Shown here in pieces: positions 26,423-35,922 of a stretch of 64,000 nt of DNA. Made by a program: the position numbers and the translations under genes. Source of the stretch: Legionellaceae bacterium (lineage in GTDB: Bacteria; Pseudomonadota; Gammaproteobacteria; Legionellales; Legionellaceae); contig JARGOS010000009.1 of assembly GCA_029212505.1 (NCBI GenBank), positions 1-64,000 of the forward strand, given 5' to 3'. Numbering within the stretch: position 1 is the first letter of the stretch; each line of letters begins with the position of its first letter. Below the pieces are notes generated by a model. It was given only the letters and a program-made list of their open reading frames with translations, was not told where the DNA came from and made no database searches.

Positions 26423-28833
26423 GACAACACGTCCAAAGATTCTGAACGCTGTTTTGCAAGCATCAAACTTGTTTCAATCACAGAATCCGGATTCAGTGAC
26501 ACGCTATCAATGCCTTCGTTCATAAGCCACATGGCTAGGTCAGGATGATCAGAAGGACCCTGACCACATATACCTACATACTTGCCTGCTCGTTTACACG
26601 CCGTGATCGCCATACGAAGTAACGCCTTAACCGCCGGATCGCGCTCGTCAAATTGTTCTGCAACTAAACCAGAATCACGATCAAGCCCCAAAGTTAATTG
26701 GGTTAAATCGTTGGAGCCAATTGAAAACCCGTCAAAATACTCCAAAAACGCATCGGCGAGTAACGCATTCGACGGCAATTCACACATCATAATAATCCGT
26801 AAACCGGTGTCACCACGACGAAGCCCATGCTCACCAAGTACATCAATCACAGACGCGGCTTCCTGCACGGTACGAACAAACGGAATCATAATTTCGACAT
26901 TGTCAAAGCCCATCGATTCTCGAACTTGCTTCACAGCGATGCATTCAAGTGCAAAACACTCGGCAAAGTCAGGTGAGACATAACGCGATGCACCACGAAA
27001 ACCCAACATAGGGTTTTCTTCTTCAGGCTCATACAATGGGCCTCCTAGAAGATTAGCATATTCGTTTGATTTAAAATCAGACAAACGAACAATCACAGGT
27101 TTTGGATAAAATGCAGCGGCAATCGTTGCTATGCCTTCTTTAAGTCGTTCGACATAATAAGCAACGGGGGATGGGTAAGCCGCTGTTTTTTCAATAATTT
27201 GTTGCTTAAGCTCAGCATCTTCTAAATCATCAAACTCTAATAATGCTTTAGGGTGAATCCCGATAGAATTTGAAATCAAGAATTCTAATCGCGCAAGACC
27301 TACACCTGCATTAGGTATCGAGCGAAAAGAAAACGCACGATCAGGGTTCCCGACATTGAGCATGATTTTGAGCGGTAACTCAGGTAATTTGTCAATATCA
27401 ATCACCGAACGCTCAAACGGAATCAGTCCTGAATAGACATAACCCGTATCCCCTTCCGCACAACTCACGGTCGCCTCTTCACCATCACGCAAATGCAGCG
27501 TTGCATCACCACAACCAACCACAGCAGGAATACCCAATTCACGTGCAATAATCGCCGCATGACAGGTTCGTCCACCTCGGTTCGTAACAATCGCCGAGGC
27601 ACGCTTCATCACCGGCTCCCAATCAGGATCGGTCATATCAGAAACAAGCACATCGCCCGGTTCGACACGATGCATTTCACTCACATCATTGATGACCCGT
27701 ACGCGTCCTTGTCCGATACGTTGACCAATGCTTCGACCTTCAACCATAATTTTGCCTTGCTGGGATAAGGCATAGCGTTCAAGCACTTGTTTTTCTGACG
27801 CAGCAGTACGGCTTTTTACCGTTTCGGGACGGGCTTGTAAAATATATAATTTACCATCAACACCGTCTTTACCCCACTCAATATCCATAGGACGGCCATA
27901 GTGGGCTTCAATCATCATGGCTTGGTGCGCTAAGTGCTCAATTTCTTTGGATGTTAATGAAAATTTTTGACGCCGTGTTGTATCAACATCTTGAATCATG
28001 ACACGAGAATCAGCCTGTGGATCATCATTGAAGACCATTTCAAGTGCTTTTTCACCAAGATTACGACGAACAATGGCCGTACGGCCTTCAGATAGCGCAG
28101 GTTTGTAAACATAAAACTCATCAGGATTAACAGCGCCTTGAACCACCATTTCGCCTAATCCATAAGAAGACGTAATAAAAACAACCTGATCAAAACCAGA
28201 CTCGGTATCCATCGTAAACATGACACCGCTTGCACCGCAATCACTGCGGACCATTTGTTGAACACCAACAGAGAGTGCTACATCATCATGCGCAAAATTA
28301 TGGTGCACACGATAGGCAATGGCGCGGTCGTTATACAACGAAGCAAACACCTCTTTCATCGCGATTAAAACATTGTCAGGCCCTTGAATATTTAAGAGCG
28401 TTTCTTGTTGACCGGCAAACGATGCGTCTGGTAAATCTTCTGCCGTAGCCGAAGAACGTACAGCAACCGTAAAATCTTGATGACCAATGGTTTGCTCTAA
28501 ATGCGCATAGGCTTTTCGTACCGCAGCTTCAAACTCAGGTGAAAAAGCTGTCTCCATCATCATGTGACGTATATTTGCGCCTACACGTGCTAACTCAGAG
28601 ACATCATCGACGTTTAGGCCTTGAAGTGCATCTTGAATTTTCTGCCCAAGATTATTTTCAGCTAAAAATGCACGAAATGCATCGGCTGTGGTTGCAAAAC
28701 CGCCAGGAACGGGTACATCGGCGCTACTCAGCTGACTTATCATTTCACCCAGCGAGGCATTTTTACCACCTACACGATCAAGATCTTTCATACTTAAGTT
28801 CTCAAAAAGAACAGTTTGCGTGATGACAGTCAT
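26419..28833 (-). CDS. ppsA: Phosphoenolpyruvate synthase
   Basis: PpsA makes PEP from pyruvate and ATP (giving AMP and Pi), the gluconeogenic entry for cells living on amino acids, lactate or pyruvate. The 804-residue protein has the ATP-grasp domain first ([31 protein letters not shown]). The swivelling phosphohistidine domain follows ([21 protein letters not shown], about 425-445), and the PEP-binding TIM barrel is last, with catalytic Cys in [12 protein letters not shown] near 760. The length is standard (E. coli 792). It heads a coupled operon with the antiporter, nadC and murG. The regulator PpsR is not in the window. Confidence 0.97.
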   Translation of the reverse strand: MTVITQTVLFENLSMKDLDRVGGKNASLGEMISQLSSADVPVPGGFATTADAFRAFLAENNLGQKIQDALQGLNVDDVSELARVGANIRHMMMETAFSPEFEAAVRKAYAHLEQTIGHQDFTVAVRSSATAEDLPDASFAGQQETLLNIQGPDNVLIAMKEVFASLYNDRAIAYRVHHNFAHDDVALSVGVQQMVRSDCGASGVMFTMDTESGFDQVVFITSSYGLGEMVVQGAVNPDEFYVYKPALSEGRTAIVRRNLGEKALEMVFNDDPQADSRVMIQDVDTTRRQKFSLTSKEIEHLAHQAMMIEAHYGRPMDIEWGKDGVDGKLYILQARPETVKSRTAASEKQVLERYALSQQGKIMVEGRSIGQRIGQGRVRVINDVSEMHRVEPGDVLVSDMTDPDWEPVMKRASAIVTNRGGRTCHAAIIARELGIPAVVGCGDATLHLRDGEEATVSCAEGDTGYVYSGLIPFERSVIDIDKLPELPLKIMLNVGNPDRAFSFRSIPNAGVGLARLEFLISNSIGIHPKALLEFDDLEDAELKQQIIEKTAAYPSPVAYYVERLKEGIATIAAAFYPKPVIVRLSDFKSNEYANLLGGPLYEPEEENPMLGFRGASRYVSPDFAECFALECIAVKQVRESMGFDNVEIMIPFVRTVQEAASVIDVLGEHGLRRGDTGLRIIMMCELPSNALLADAFLEYFDGFSIGSNDLTQLTLGLDRDSGLVAEQFDERDPAVKALLRMAITACKRAGKYVGICGQGPSDHPDLAMWLMNEGIDSVSLNPDSVIETSLMLAKQRSESLDVLS

Positions 28834-28954
28834 AAATACCCTCGAGTCCTTCGAAAAATTAAACTTATTCTACTGAAATTCATGCCACGTGCAACTTCTA
28901 TCGTAAGGAATAATCGACTATCATAAGGCATATTTATTTAACACGCTTATTTTC

Positions 28955-30325
28955 ATGACATTATCATCACTTAATGCCATCTCACCGGTTGATGGCCGCT
29001 ACTTAAAAAAAACACGGGCACTGAGTCCTTTCTTCAGTGAGTTTGGACTTATTTACTATCGCTTATTGGTTGAAATACGCTGGCTCGAATCCCTGGCGGC
29101 TAACCCCAAAATAAAAGAAGTGCCTGCATTCGCCCAAGCGGACCATGATTTTTTAAATAAAATTCTCGCTCATTTTGATGAAAAAGAAGCTAAAGCCGTT
29201 AAAGCTTACGAAAAACAAACCAATCATGACGTAAAAGCCGTCGAGTATTATCTTCGAGATAAACTCAGTGCATCAAAAAGCTTGGCGCCCATTACAAGCT
29301 TTATTCACTTCGCCTGCACATCAGAAGATATTAATAATTTAGCCTATGCCTTTATGGTCAAAGAAGCTTTAGCACAAGTGATTCAACCCACTCTGGCTGA
29401 AATTACAGGCGGCATCACACTTTTAGGTAAACAACACGGTGAAGCCAGTATGTTGAGCCGTACCCACGGCCAACCTGCCACACCAACAACGATCGGCAAA
29501 GAGCTGATCAATTTTGCTGCGCGATTAAAACGCCCGCTGCAACAATTAGCTGAAGTACTCATTTCAGCCAAATGCAACGGCGCTGTAGGCAATTACAATG
29601 CACACATCATTGCCTATCCGAATATCGACTGGCGTAAGCATTCAGCCCAATTTATTACAAAACTAGGCCTTGATTTTAGTGCTTATACAACACAAATCGA
29701 GCCTCACGATGGACTTGCTGAAGTTTCGCATCTAATGATTCGAATTAATAATATCTTGCTCGATTACACGCGCGATATTTGGTCTTATATATCCCTTGGC
29801 TACTTTAAGCAAAAAACAGTGGCTGGCGAAGTGGGTTCATCGACCATGCCTCACAAAGTTAATCCTATTGATTTTGAAAATGCTGAAGGCAATCTCGGGC
29901 TTGCTAATGCCTTGTTTAATCATTTTGCGGATAAACTTACACAGTCGCGTCTACAACGTGATTTATCAGACTCCACCGTACTTCGTAATCTAGGCGTCGC
30001 GTTCTCGTATGCTTTAATTGCTTTTCAAGCCATTGCAAAAGGCAATGATAAACTTCAAATTAATACCGAAGCCCTTCATGCCGATCTTGATGCAAACTGG
30101 GAAGTGATTACCGAAGCTGTCCAAATGGTGATGCGTCGACATCAAGTGCCGCATGCTTACGAAGCGCTACGTGACTTTACTCGTGGAAAACGCGTCAACA
30201 AAGACACGTTACAGCAATTTATTCAAACATTAGAGCTCCCTGAAGCTGCCAGAACCGAATTATTGGCCCTTACGCCGCAAAACTACACAGGACTTGCTGG
30301 CGCTTTGGTGAAAGCCTTTACATGA
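28955..30325 (+). CDS. purB: Adenylosuccinate lyase
   Basis: PurB cleaves SAICAR and adenylosuccinate in purine synthesis. The 456-residue length equals E. coli PurB. The fumarase/aspartase superfamily signature is intact as GSSTMPHKVNPIDFENAEGN (about 292-311), with the catalytic histidine region SRTHGQPATPTT near 168-179 and TSEDINNLA near 122. The ATG has no strong ribosome site. The final TGA overlaps the ATG of nadB by 4 nt, so purB-nadB-nadA form one operon. PurB and NadB both yield fumarate, but the pairing is more likely transcriptional convenience. Confidence 0.97.
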   Translation: MTLSSLNAISPVDGRYLKKTRALSPFFSEFGLIYYRLLVEIRWLESLAANPKIKEVPAFAQADHDFLNKILAHFDEKEAKAVKAYEKQTNHDVKAVEYYLRDKLSASKSLAPITSFIHFACTSEDINNLAYAFMVKEALAQVIQPTLAEITGGITLLGKQHGEASMLSRTHGQPATPTTIGKELINFAARLKRPLQQLAEVLISAKCNGAVGNYNAHIIAYPNIDWRKHSAQFITKLGLDFSAYTTQIEPHDGLAEVSHLMIRINNILLDYTRDIWSYISLGYFKQKTVAGEVGSSTMPHKVNPIDFENAEGNLGLANALFNHFADKLTQSRLQRDLSDSTVLRNLGVAFSYALIAFQAIAKGNDKLQINTEALHADLDANWEVITEAVQMVMRRHQVPHAYEALRDFTRGKRVNKDTLQQFIQTLELPEAARTELLALTPQNYTGLAGALVKAFT

Positions 30326-31980
30326 ATTCCAGCGCAGCACAGCAAGGCAAGACATGTGAGGTCGATGTGCTCGTCATCGGTGGCGGGCTCGCTGGCCTGC
30401 ACTATTGCCTTGAGTTATTAAAGCACAATCCAAAAACCAGGATTACGCTCATCAGTAAAACGGCGCTTGGTGAGTGTAACAGCAGCTACGCCCAAGGCGG
30501 TATTGCAAGTGCTTTTGACCCAAGCGACTCTGTCCAATCTCATATTGAAGATACGTTAAAAGCCGGCGATGGTTTGTGCTACCCACCGAGTGTAAAATCC
30601 ATCATCGAGCAAGGCCCTGCCGCAATTGACCAACTCGGCCAGTATGCCGTTCCATTTACGCAAACGCATACAGGCCAATATGCCTTGGGTCATGAAGGTG
30701 GGCATTCAAACCGCCGCATTTTACATGCCGGTGATCAAACGGGCTCATCGATTATCCAAACGTTATTAGCCTTGGTGCATGCACACCCTCAAATTCAATG
30801 CCTCGAAAACAGCACGGCGGTTAATCTAATTACCCAGTATCATCCACATCGGATCGATCACCAAGGCGAGGTGCTTGGCGCTTATATTCTCGACAGCACA
30901 CAGAATAAAATTCATACCTATCTTGCGCGCTGCGTGGTGCTTGCAACCGGTGGCGCGGGTAAAACCTACCGATATACCAGTAATGCTATGGTTGCAACAG
31001 GCGATGGCGTTGCCATGGCTTACCGTGCCGGTGCACGGGTTGGGAACATGGAATTTTATCAATTTCACCCGACCCTACTGCATCATCATAAAATTACTAA
31101 TTTTTTAATATCTGAAGCCGTACGAGGCGAAGGCGGTGTGCTTTTAAATGCCGACACCCACAAACCCTTCATGGCGAAATACGCACCCGAACAAAAAGAT
31201 CTGGCCACACGAGATATCGTCGCTCGCGCTATATTTAGTGAAATTGAGCAAAGCGAAAATCAGTTTGTCTATCTTGATATTACCCATCAATCGCAAGCTT
31301 TTTTAAAAAAACGCTTTCCTCAAATTTATGCGACCCTGGCTTCGATTCATATCAACATGGCGGAAGATCTGATTCCTGTAGTACCTGCAGCTCATTATCA
31401 ATGCGGTGGTGTACTTACCAATACGGCAGGACAAACTGATTTAGAACGCCTTTATGCCATCGGCGAAGTCGCTTTTACAGGCCTACATGGTGCCAACCGC
31501 TTGGCAAGCAATTCATTGCTTGAAGCCGTTGTTATGGCCTCTCATGCCGCACGTGCTAGTCAAAAAAATATTGCAACACCGTACCAGCTTAAACACAGTA
31601 TTCCAACGTGGAACTCACCTACACACGTTAATAACAGACGTGCTGGTCAAATTAATACCCATTGGCGAGGTTTACGCGGCGAAATGATGTCGTATGCAGG
31701 CATTGTACGTACCGAGGCAGGCCTGAATGATCTTTTACAGCTGATTCAACAACGTAAAAAAATTATCGAAGATTACTATTGGACACACGCCATCACACGT
31801 GATTTTATTGAATTACGTAACATCGTGCTGAATGCCGAACTGATTGTAAGCGCTGCATTGGTCAGGCGCGAATCACGGGGTGGGCACTATCGTGATGACT
31901 ATCCTAATAAAAGCTCCTACGCACAAGAAAGTATTGCTCGGCTTAATGCACCACAAACTCCATTTATTGCAGATAGGTAA
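30322..31980 (+). CDS. nadB: L-aspartate oxidase NadB
   Basis: NadB oxidises L-aspartate to iminoaspartate with FAD, the first step to quinolinate. The 552-residue flavoprotein has the FAD motif DVLVIGGGLAGLHYCLEL (about 13-30). It also has SSYAQGGIASAF near 54, the substrate-site segment FHPTLLHH near 250, SEAVRGEGGVLLN, AAHYQCGGV near 355, and the FAD-closing GANRLASNSLLEAVV near 395. The length is slightly over that of E. coli NadB (540). Translation is coupled to purB. NadA follows after 5 bp. Confidence 0.96.
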   Translation: MNSSAAQQGKTCEVDVLVIGGGLAGLHYCLELLKHNPKTRITLISKTALGECNSSYAQGGIASAFDPSDSVQSHIEDTLKAGDGLCYPPSVKSIIEQGPAAIDQLGQYAVPFTQTHTGQYALGHEGGHSNRRILHAGDQTGSSIIQTLLALVHAHPQIQCLENSTAVNLITQYHPHRIDHQGEVLGAYILDSTQNKIHTYLARCVVLATGGAGKTYRYTSNAMVATGDGVAMAYRAGARVGNMEFYQFHPTLLHHHKITNFLISEAVRGEGGVLLNADTHKPFMAKYAPEQKDLATRDIVARAIFSEIEQSENQFVYLDITHQSQAFLKKRFPQIYATLASIHINMAEDLIPVVPAAHYQCGGVLTNTAGQTDLERLYAIGEVAFTGLHGANRLASNSLLEAVVMASHAARASQKNIATPYQLKHSIPTWNSPTHVNNRRAGQINTHWRGLRGEMMSYAGIVRTEAGLNDLLQLIQQRKKIIEDYYWTHAITRDFIELRNIVLNAELIVSAALVRRESRGGHYRDDYPNKSSYAQESIARLNAPQTPFIADR

Positions 31981-31985
31981 TTCTT

Positions 31986-33323
31986 ATGTTTACAACCGAC
32001 ACAAGCTATACTCCAGAAAAAACACGCATGCAGGTCACGCAAGACATGCAAATCTGCCAAAGCGATTATCCGCTTGATTGGTATCAAGAAGATTATATAC
32101 CTTATGCCGAAGAGTATTTAGCCCTCCCCGATCGCAAGCTGACCACCGTACTTAATTGGATGACGCCCTATATTCAAAAAGCACAAAGCCACTTTGGGCC
32201 TAATTTACTTTTGCTTGCGCATTATTACATGGGCGGTGAAATTGTACGTCTCATAGAGCAATTTGGTGGTCAGATCGGTGATTCATATCAACTGGCTTTG
32301 ATGGCGGCAAATAACCCCGAAAAATCAATCATTGTCGAATCTGCCGTGCATTTTATGGCCGAGTCTATCAGTATTTTGGCGCATGATAATCAGCAGGTAT
32401 TTATTACTAATCCTAAATCAGGCTGCACCATGGAGATGCTTTCCAAAGATTTTATGGTTCAACCGGCTTTTACTGAGCTCAACGCACGCTACGGCCAAGA
32501 TAATATTTTACCAATTTGCTACATGAACACCTCAGGTCGCGTTAAAGCCATGACCGGTGCACAAGGTGGCGCTGTATGCACAAGCTCCAACGTTAAGAAA
32601 ATTTTTGAATGGGCACGCGCTAAAAACAAAAAAATCTTATTTATTCCAGACCAACACATGGGTGAAAACGTCGCCCACTGGCTCGGCATTCAAAATATTG
32701 CTCGATGGCCAGGGGGTACTGCAGGTGCACAATACAGTCTTGAACAACAAGATGCAGCTACGCTAAAAACATTTGATCAAGCTGAACTTATACTTTTTGG
32801 AAGTGAATGCACCGTTCATACGCTTTATACCGCTGAGATGTGCGCTTACTGGGAATCCAAAGGCTATTCTACCGTCGCCCATCCAGAATGCCGAAACGAA
32901 GTCATTCGTGTAGCACAACACGCAGGTTCAACCGCATTTATTTGGGATCATGTGATAAACGATCGTGCCAAGACCAAGCGTTATGCCATTGGGACCGAAA
33001 ACCATATGGTTGAAAACTTAAAACAACATGCCGAAACACTTGGCATTCACGTGGTAAATTTAGCCGAAGCGCCAACATCAAACAGTCATAATAATCTAGG
33101 ATGTGGCTGTGCCACCATGTCACGTAACGATCCACCGCACCTTGTGGCTTTACTTGATTTACTGCGCCAAGGCAAAGCCATGGCATACAACGAAGTCAAA
33201 GCCGGGGATGCGGTCAATGAGTTCACAGGCCTAAGGGGTCGGTTATCCGATCAAGATCAAGCCTGGGTGATTCAAAACGCTAAAATTGCGCTGCAAAACA
33301 TGATCAAAATTACTGAAGCGTAA
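31986..33323 (+). CDS. nadA: Quinolinate synthase NadA
   Basis: NadA condenses iminoaspartate with dihydroxyacetone phosphate to quinolinate, using a 4Fe-4S cluster with one open iron site. The three cluster cysteines expected from E. coli (113, 200, 297) correspond here to C147 (KSGCTMEM), C275 (GSECTVHT) and C373 or C375 (LGCGCATMSRN). LLAHYYMGGEI near 80 is the first triose-binding motif. At 445 residues it is about 100 longer than E. coli NadA, owing to an N-terminal extension and inserts. The ATG has TAGG 9 nt upstream. It is the last gene of the purB-nadB-nadA operon. Confidence 0.95.
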   Translation: MFTTDTSYTPEKTRMQVTQDMQICQSDYPLDWYQEDYIPYAEEYLALPDRKLTTVLNWMTPYIQKAQSHFGPNLLLLAHYYMGGEIVRLIEQFGGQIGDSYQLALMAANNPEKSIIVESAVHFMAESISILAHDNQQVFITNPKSGCTMEMLSKDFMVQPAFTELNARYGQDNILPICYMNTSGRVKAMTGAQGGAVCTSSNVKKIFEWARAKNKKILFIPDQHMGENVAHWLGIQNIARWPGGTAGAQYSLEQQDAATLKTFDQAELILFGSECTVHTLYTAEMCAYWESKGYSTVAHPECRNEVIRVAQHAGSTAFIWDHVINDRAKTKRYAIGTENHMVENLKQHAETLGIHVVNLAEAPTSNSHNNLGCGCATMSRNDPPHLVALLDLLRQGKAMAYNEVKAGDAVNEFTGLRGRLSDQDQAWVIQNAKIALQNMIKITEA

Positions 33324-33342
33324 GAATTATATCGGCAACATG

Positions 33343-33392
33343 TTCGGCTGTCATATTTCGGCTGTGATATTTCGACTGACTGAAATATCACA
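33343..33392. repeat. Three tandem 14-bp-type repeats ending in a perfect 11-bp inverted repeat
   Basis: TTCGGCTGTCATAT (33343-33356) is followed directly by TTCGGCTGTGATAT (33357-33370) and a diverged third copy beginning TTCGACTG. Copies 2 and 3 also supply TGTGATATTTC (33363-33373) and its exact inverse GAAATATCACA (33382-33392) around an 8-nt spacer. There is no T-run, so a classical terminator is unlikely. It could be a weak end of the nad transcript, or a protein site for the next gene, whose promoter begins 20 bp later. Confidence 0.7.
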
Positions 33393-33411
33393 CCAATAAG
33401 ATGATCTTAAT

Positions 33412-33439
33412 TTGACTAAATAGACTTATATGGTATCAT
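33412..33439 (+). promoter_or_regulatory. Probable sigma-70 promoter of the orphan 370-residue protein
   Basis: TTGACT (33412-33417) and TATCAT (33434-33439) are separated by 16 nt, 31 bp ahead of the ATG at 33471. It shows that the orphan gene is a separate unit from the nad operon. Confidence 0.6.
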
Positions 33440-33470
33440 ATGGGCACATAAATTACTTGAGAGCTAACCC

Positions 33471-34583
33471 ATGCCTATACTAGAGCTACCATTACCTATC
33501 AAACCACCGATTCAGCGTTTAACGTTTACTGGTACAACAGATCCTCTATCCAAACGAATCAATCGTTTGAACAATTCAAGCTACCAGTCAACCACATATT
33601 CAAGTGTCATGGGTGTCAATATGACGACGAACGAGGTTGAAAGCCAAGGCGTGTATGAGACGTTATCTCAAAATAGAGCAAGTAAACAAAGTTGTCATAT
33701 TGGTGTATCCGGGTGGTATAACCTTGATGTGATCGCGCTTCGTCGTAGCGAACGAGGCATTCTATTTGATAGCAATCCCGAAGTCGCTCTTTTCTTCGAT
33801 CATACGTTTAGATGTATTCTTGATTCAGAAAACAGAGAAGCATTTATTCGAAACATGAAGATTTCCATCAATAAATGGAATTTTGATACGACAATAAACC
33901 TTCCAAAAGAATTGCTGAAATATACATTACGTATAGCACCCAACTTTTCGGAGGCTTGCGATGTGGACTTAAGCCCTGAATACGAAATAGATGTACATGG
34001 TAAAAATTACAAAGGGTGGTTAGCAACGGAGGAGCGTTACACGTTTATCCGTAATCTGGTATTACATAATAAAATAGTAACCATTACTGAGGATATTACG
34101 AATACAGCCGCTTTTAAAGAAATACATAATTTATTGGAAAATAACGCAATAGAAATTGATACGCTTTATGTAAGCAATGTTCATCATTATATTAATGGAG
34201 AAAAAAAATCTGATTTTCTTCAAACGGTGTCTTATTTGTCAAATGAAAAGACCCTGCTGATTGATTCAGAAGATATGAATGGTCTTGGTCTTGAACAACG
34301 GATCGTACGTTGTGATGAATTAAAATTACCTGAAGAGCGATTAGCACGTTGGTTTTCTCGACCTTCTCAAACTGAAACCCGAGGCAATATAACGCTTTCT
34401 TCACACACAGACACTTTTTTTGAAAAACCGGTCGATAATAAAAAAACAGCTTTTAATTACCCTGTCGTCCTCTCCATTACTTTGCTCGTTGCTGCTGGTG
34501 CCTATATTTTCAATCAATTAAATCAATTAAATCAATTAGGTGATCTACATCAAACCGATGAAGCTCCACAGCCACAACCGTGA
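33471..34583 (+). CDS. Orphan protein with C-terminal membrane anchor, function unknown
   Basis: A 370-residue protein I cannot assign. There is no signal peptide. The central part (about 80-275) looks like a single globular domain. A segment WYNLDVIALRRSERGILFD (about 82-100) followed much later by IEIDTLYVSNVHHY (about 230) has the hydrophobic rhythm of a Rossmann fold, possibly a methyltransferase-like domain; this is a weak impression. One transmembrane helix near the C-terminus (about 325-345, YPVVLSITLLVAAGAYIF) is followed by three NQL repeats coded by a 9-bp tandem repeat (34512-34538) and a polar tail ending PQPQP. The layout resembles a tail-anchored protein. Its own promoter lies upstream and 6S RNA lies downstream. 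Confidence 0.7.
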   Translation: MPILELPLPIKPPIQRLTFTGTTDPLSKRINRLNNSSYQSTTYSSVMGVNMTTNEVESQGVYETLSQNRASKQSCHIGVSGWYNLDVIALRRSERGILFDSNPEVALFFDHTFRCILDSENREAFIRNMKISINKWNFDTTINLPKELLKYTLRIAPNFSEACDVDLSPEYEIDVHGKNYKGWLATEERYTFIRNLVLHNKIVTITEDITNTAAFKEIHNLLENNAIEIDTLYVSNVHHYINGEKKSDFLQTVSYLSNEKTLLIDSEDMNGLGLEQRIVRCDELKLPEERLARWFSRPSQTETRGNITLSSHTDTFFEKPVDNKKTAFNYPVVLSITLLVAAGAYIFNQLNQLNQLGDLHQTDEAPQPQP

Positions 34584-34664
34584 TCTTCTTAATAAAACGG
34601 TGATTTTGAGTAAATATATGATTAAGCTACTTAATTACTTAGCTTAGCATGTTATCATTACACA

Positions 34665-34820
34665 CATCCAACAGTCAGCGATTTTTGAACCTATAAGCTT
34701 ATCAAGGGATGTATTTATGCTGTCGGCGTTGAGCTAACCCACCCTTGAGGTGGGAAGCCTGAACTGACACAGACGCAGCCCACCTGAATCTCAGGGTTCA
34801 AAATCCTTGGCTGTTGGTGC
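34665..34820 (+). ncRNA. ssrS: 6S RNA (SsrS)
   Basis: 6S RNA binds sigma-70 RNA polymerase and shifts transcription in stationary phase. The two ends, ATCCAACAGTCAGCGATTTT (from 34666) and AAAATCCTTGGCTGTTGG (to about 34818), pair into a long closing stem. The 3' half contains the order GGGAAGCCTGAACTGACAC … CACCTGAATCTCAGGGTTCA, which aligns with the E. coli 6S segment GAGAAGCCTTAAAACTGCG … CACCTTGAACCAAGGGTTCA and fixes the strand. The length of about 155 nt is right for a gammaproteobacterial 6S, somewhat short of E. coli (184). A TATCAT -10 lies at 34653-34658. The exact ends are estimates. It meets rpoS tail to tail. Confidence 0.85.
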
Positions 34821-34821
34821 T

Positions 34822-35862
34822 TTAAAACAAATCTTCAGAAGAAAGCCCCAAACGCTCAACCAGTAAGCCCCGCAATGTTTTGAGCGCCTCCACTTGTATT
34901 TGTCGCACACGCTCGCGCGTTAAATTAATTTCAGCGCCAACATCTTCAAGTGTGGCTTTTTCAAAACCGTGCAAGCCAAACCGACGTGCTATCACTTCTT
35001 GTTGATTTTCTGTTAACTCTCCAATAAACGCCTCAATATGCTCGCGTATATTTTCGTTGGTTAACCATTCCGCTGGATTCATGCTATTTTCATCGGCAAT
35101 GGTATCCAATAGTGATTTGTTTTCATCAAAACCAAACGGTGTATCAATCGACGTGACCTTATCGTTTAAACCCAAGAGCTTGCGTACATCTTCCAAAGGT
35201 TTATCGAGCATTTCTGCAATTTCCTCTGCAGATGGTTCATGATCAAGTTGCTGGGTTAGTTTACGCGCAGCTCTTAAGTAAACATTGAGTTCTTTGACCA
35301 CATGAATCGGTAAACGAATGGTGCGCGTTTGATTCATAATAGCGCGCTCAATGGTCTGCCTTATCCACCACGTGGCATACGTTGAAAAACGAAAACCTCG
35401 TGTGGGATCAAACTTTTCAACCGACTTCATTAAGCCTAAATTACCTTCTTCAATTAAATCCAAAAGAGGCAAACCGCGATTCAAATAACGACGTGATATT
35501 TTGACGACCAAACGTAAATTAGATTCAATCATTTTTTTACGGGCGGCCTCATCGCCTTTTAGGGCGCGTGTTGAGTAATAAACTTCTTCTTTAGCCGTGA
35601 GTAAGGGCGAAAAACCAATTTCTCCCAAATAGATTTGCGTGGCATCCATGGTTTTAGAGAATGTCTTTCCTGGGGTGCCTAAATCTTCCTGCTCATTATT
35701 CAAAACTTTTTTTGTTTTACTCGACTTTTTTTTGCTTTTAGCTTTTACCACATCATCTGCTAGAATATTCGCATCATCTATCTCATCATCGACAGGATCG
35801 ATATCTAGCTCTAACTCCAATTCAAGCTCACTACGACTGCCCACATCCATTTGATTTGTCAT
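34822..35862 (-). CDS. rpoS: RNA polymerase sigma factor RpoS
   Basis: The stationary-phase and stress sigma factor; in Legionella and Coxiella it also governs the transmissive or small-cell form. At 346 residues it has an acidic N-terminal extension with an ELELELELD run and a lysine-rich patch, then region 1.2 ([21 protein letters not shown]). Region 2 follows ([56 protein letters not shown]), then regions 3 and 4 with the [30 protein letters not shown] precedes the ATG. It follows nlpD, as is standard in gammaproteobacteria, so a promoter inside nlpD is likely, though I did not identify it. Confidence 0.98.
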   Translation of the reverse strand: MTNQMDVGSRSELELELELDIDPVDDEIDDANILADDVVKAKSKKKSSKTKKVLNNEQEDLGTPGKTFSKTMDATQIYLGEIGFSPLLTAKEEVYYSTRALKGDEAARKKMIESNLRLVVKISRRYLNRGLPLLDLIEEGNLGLMKSVEKFDPTRGFRFSTYATWWIRQTIERAIMNQTRTIRLPIHVVKELNVYLRAARKLTQQLDHEPSAEEIAEMLDKPLEDVRKLLGLNDKVTSIDTPFGFDENKSLLDTIADENSMNPAEWLTNENIREHIEAFIGELTENQQEVIARRFGLHGFEKATLEDVGAEINLTRERVRQIQVEALKTLRGLLVERLGLSSEDLF

Positions 35863-35922
35863 GTTGCTTCCTCGCAGAATGATGCACTTAGTTCTATTGT
35901 TGCAATAGAATTGGGTTACTTG

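Noticed and set aside
33363-33392. Rho-independent terminator after nadA
   Set aside because: The stem is perfect but AT-rich and no T-run follows on the plus strand; kept only as an inverted repeat.
34623-34646. TAAGCTA … TAGCTTA hairpin before 6S RNA as a terminator
   Set aside because: 7-bp AT-rich arms with a 10-nt loop and no T-run; it overlaps the likely -35 region of 6S RNA.
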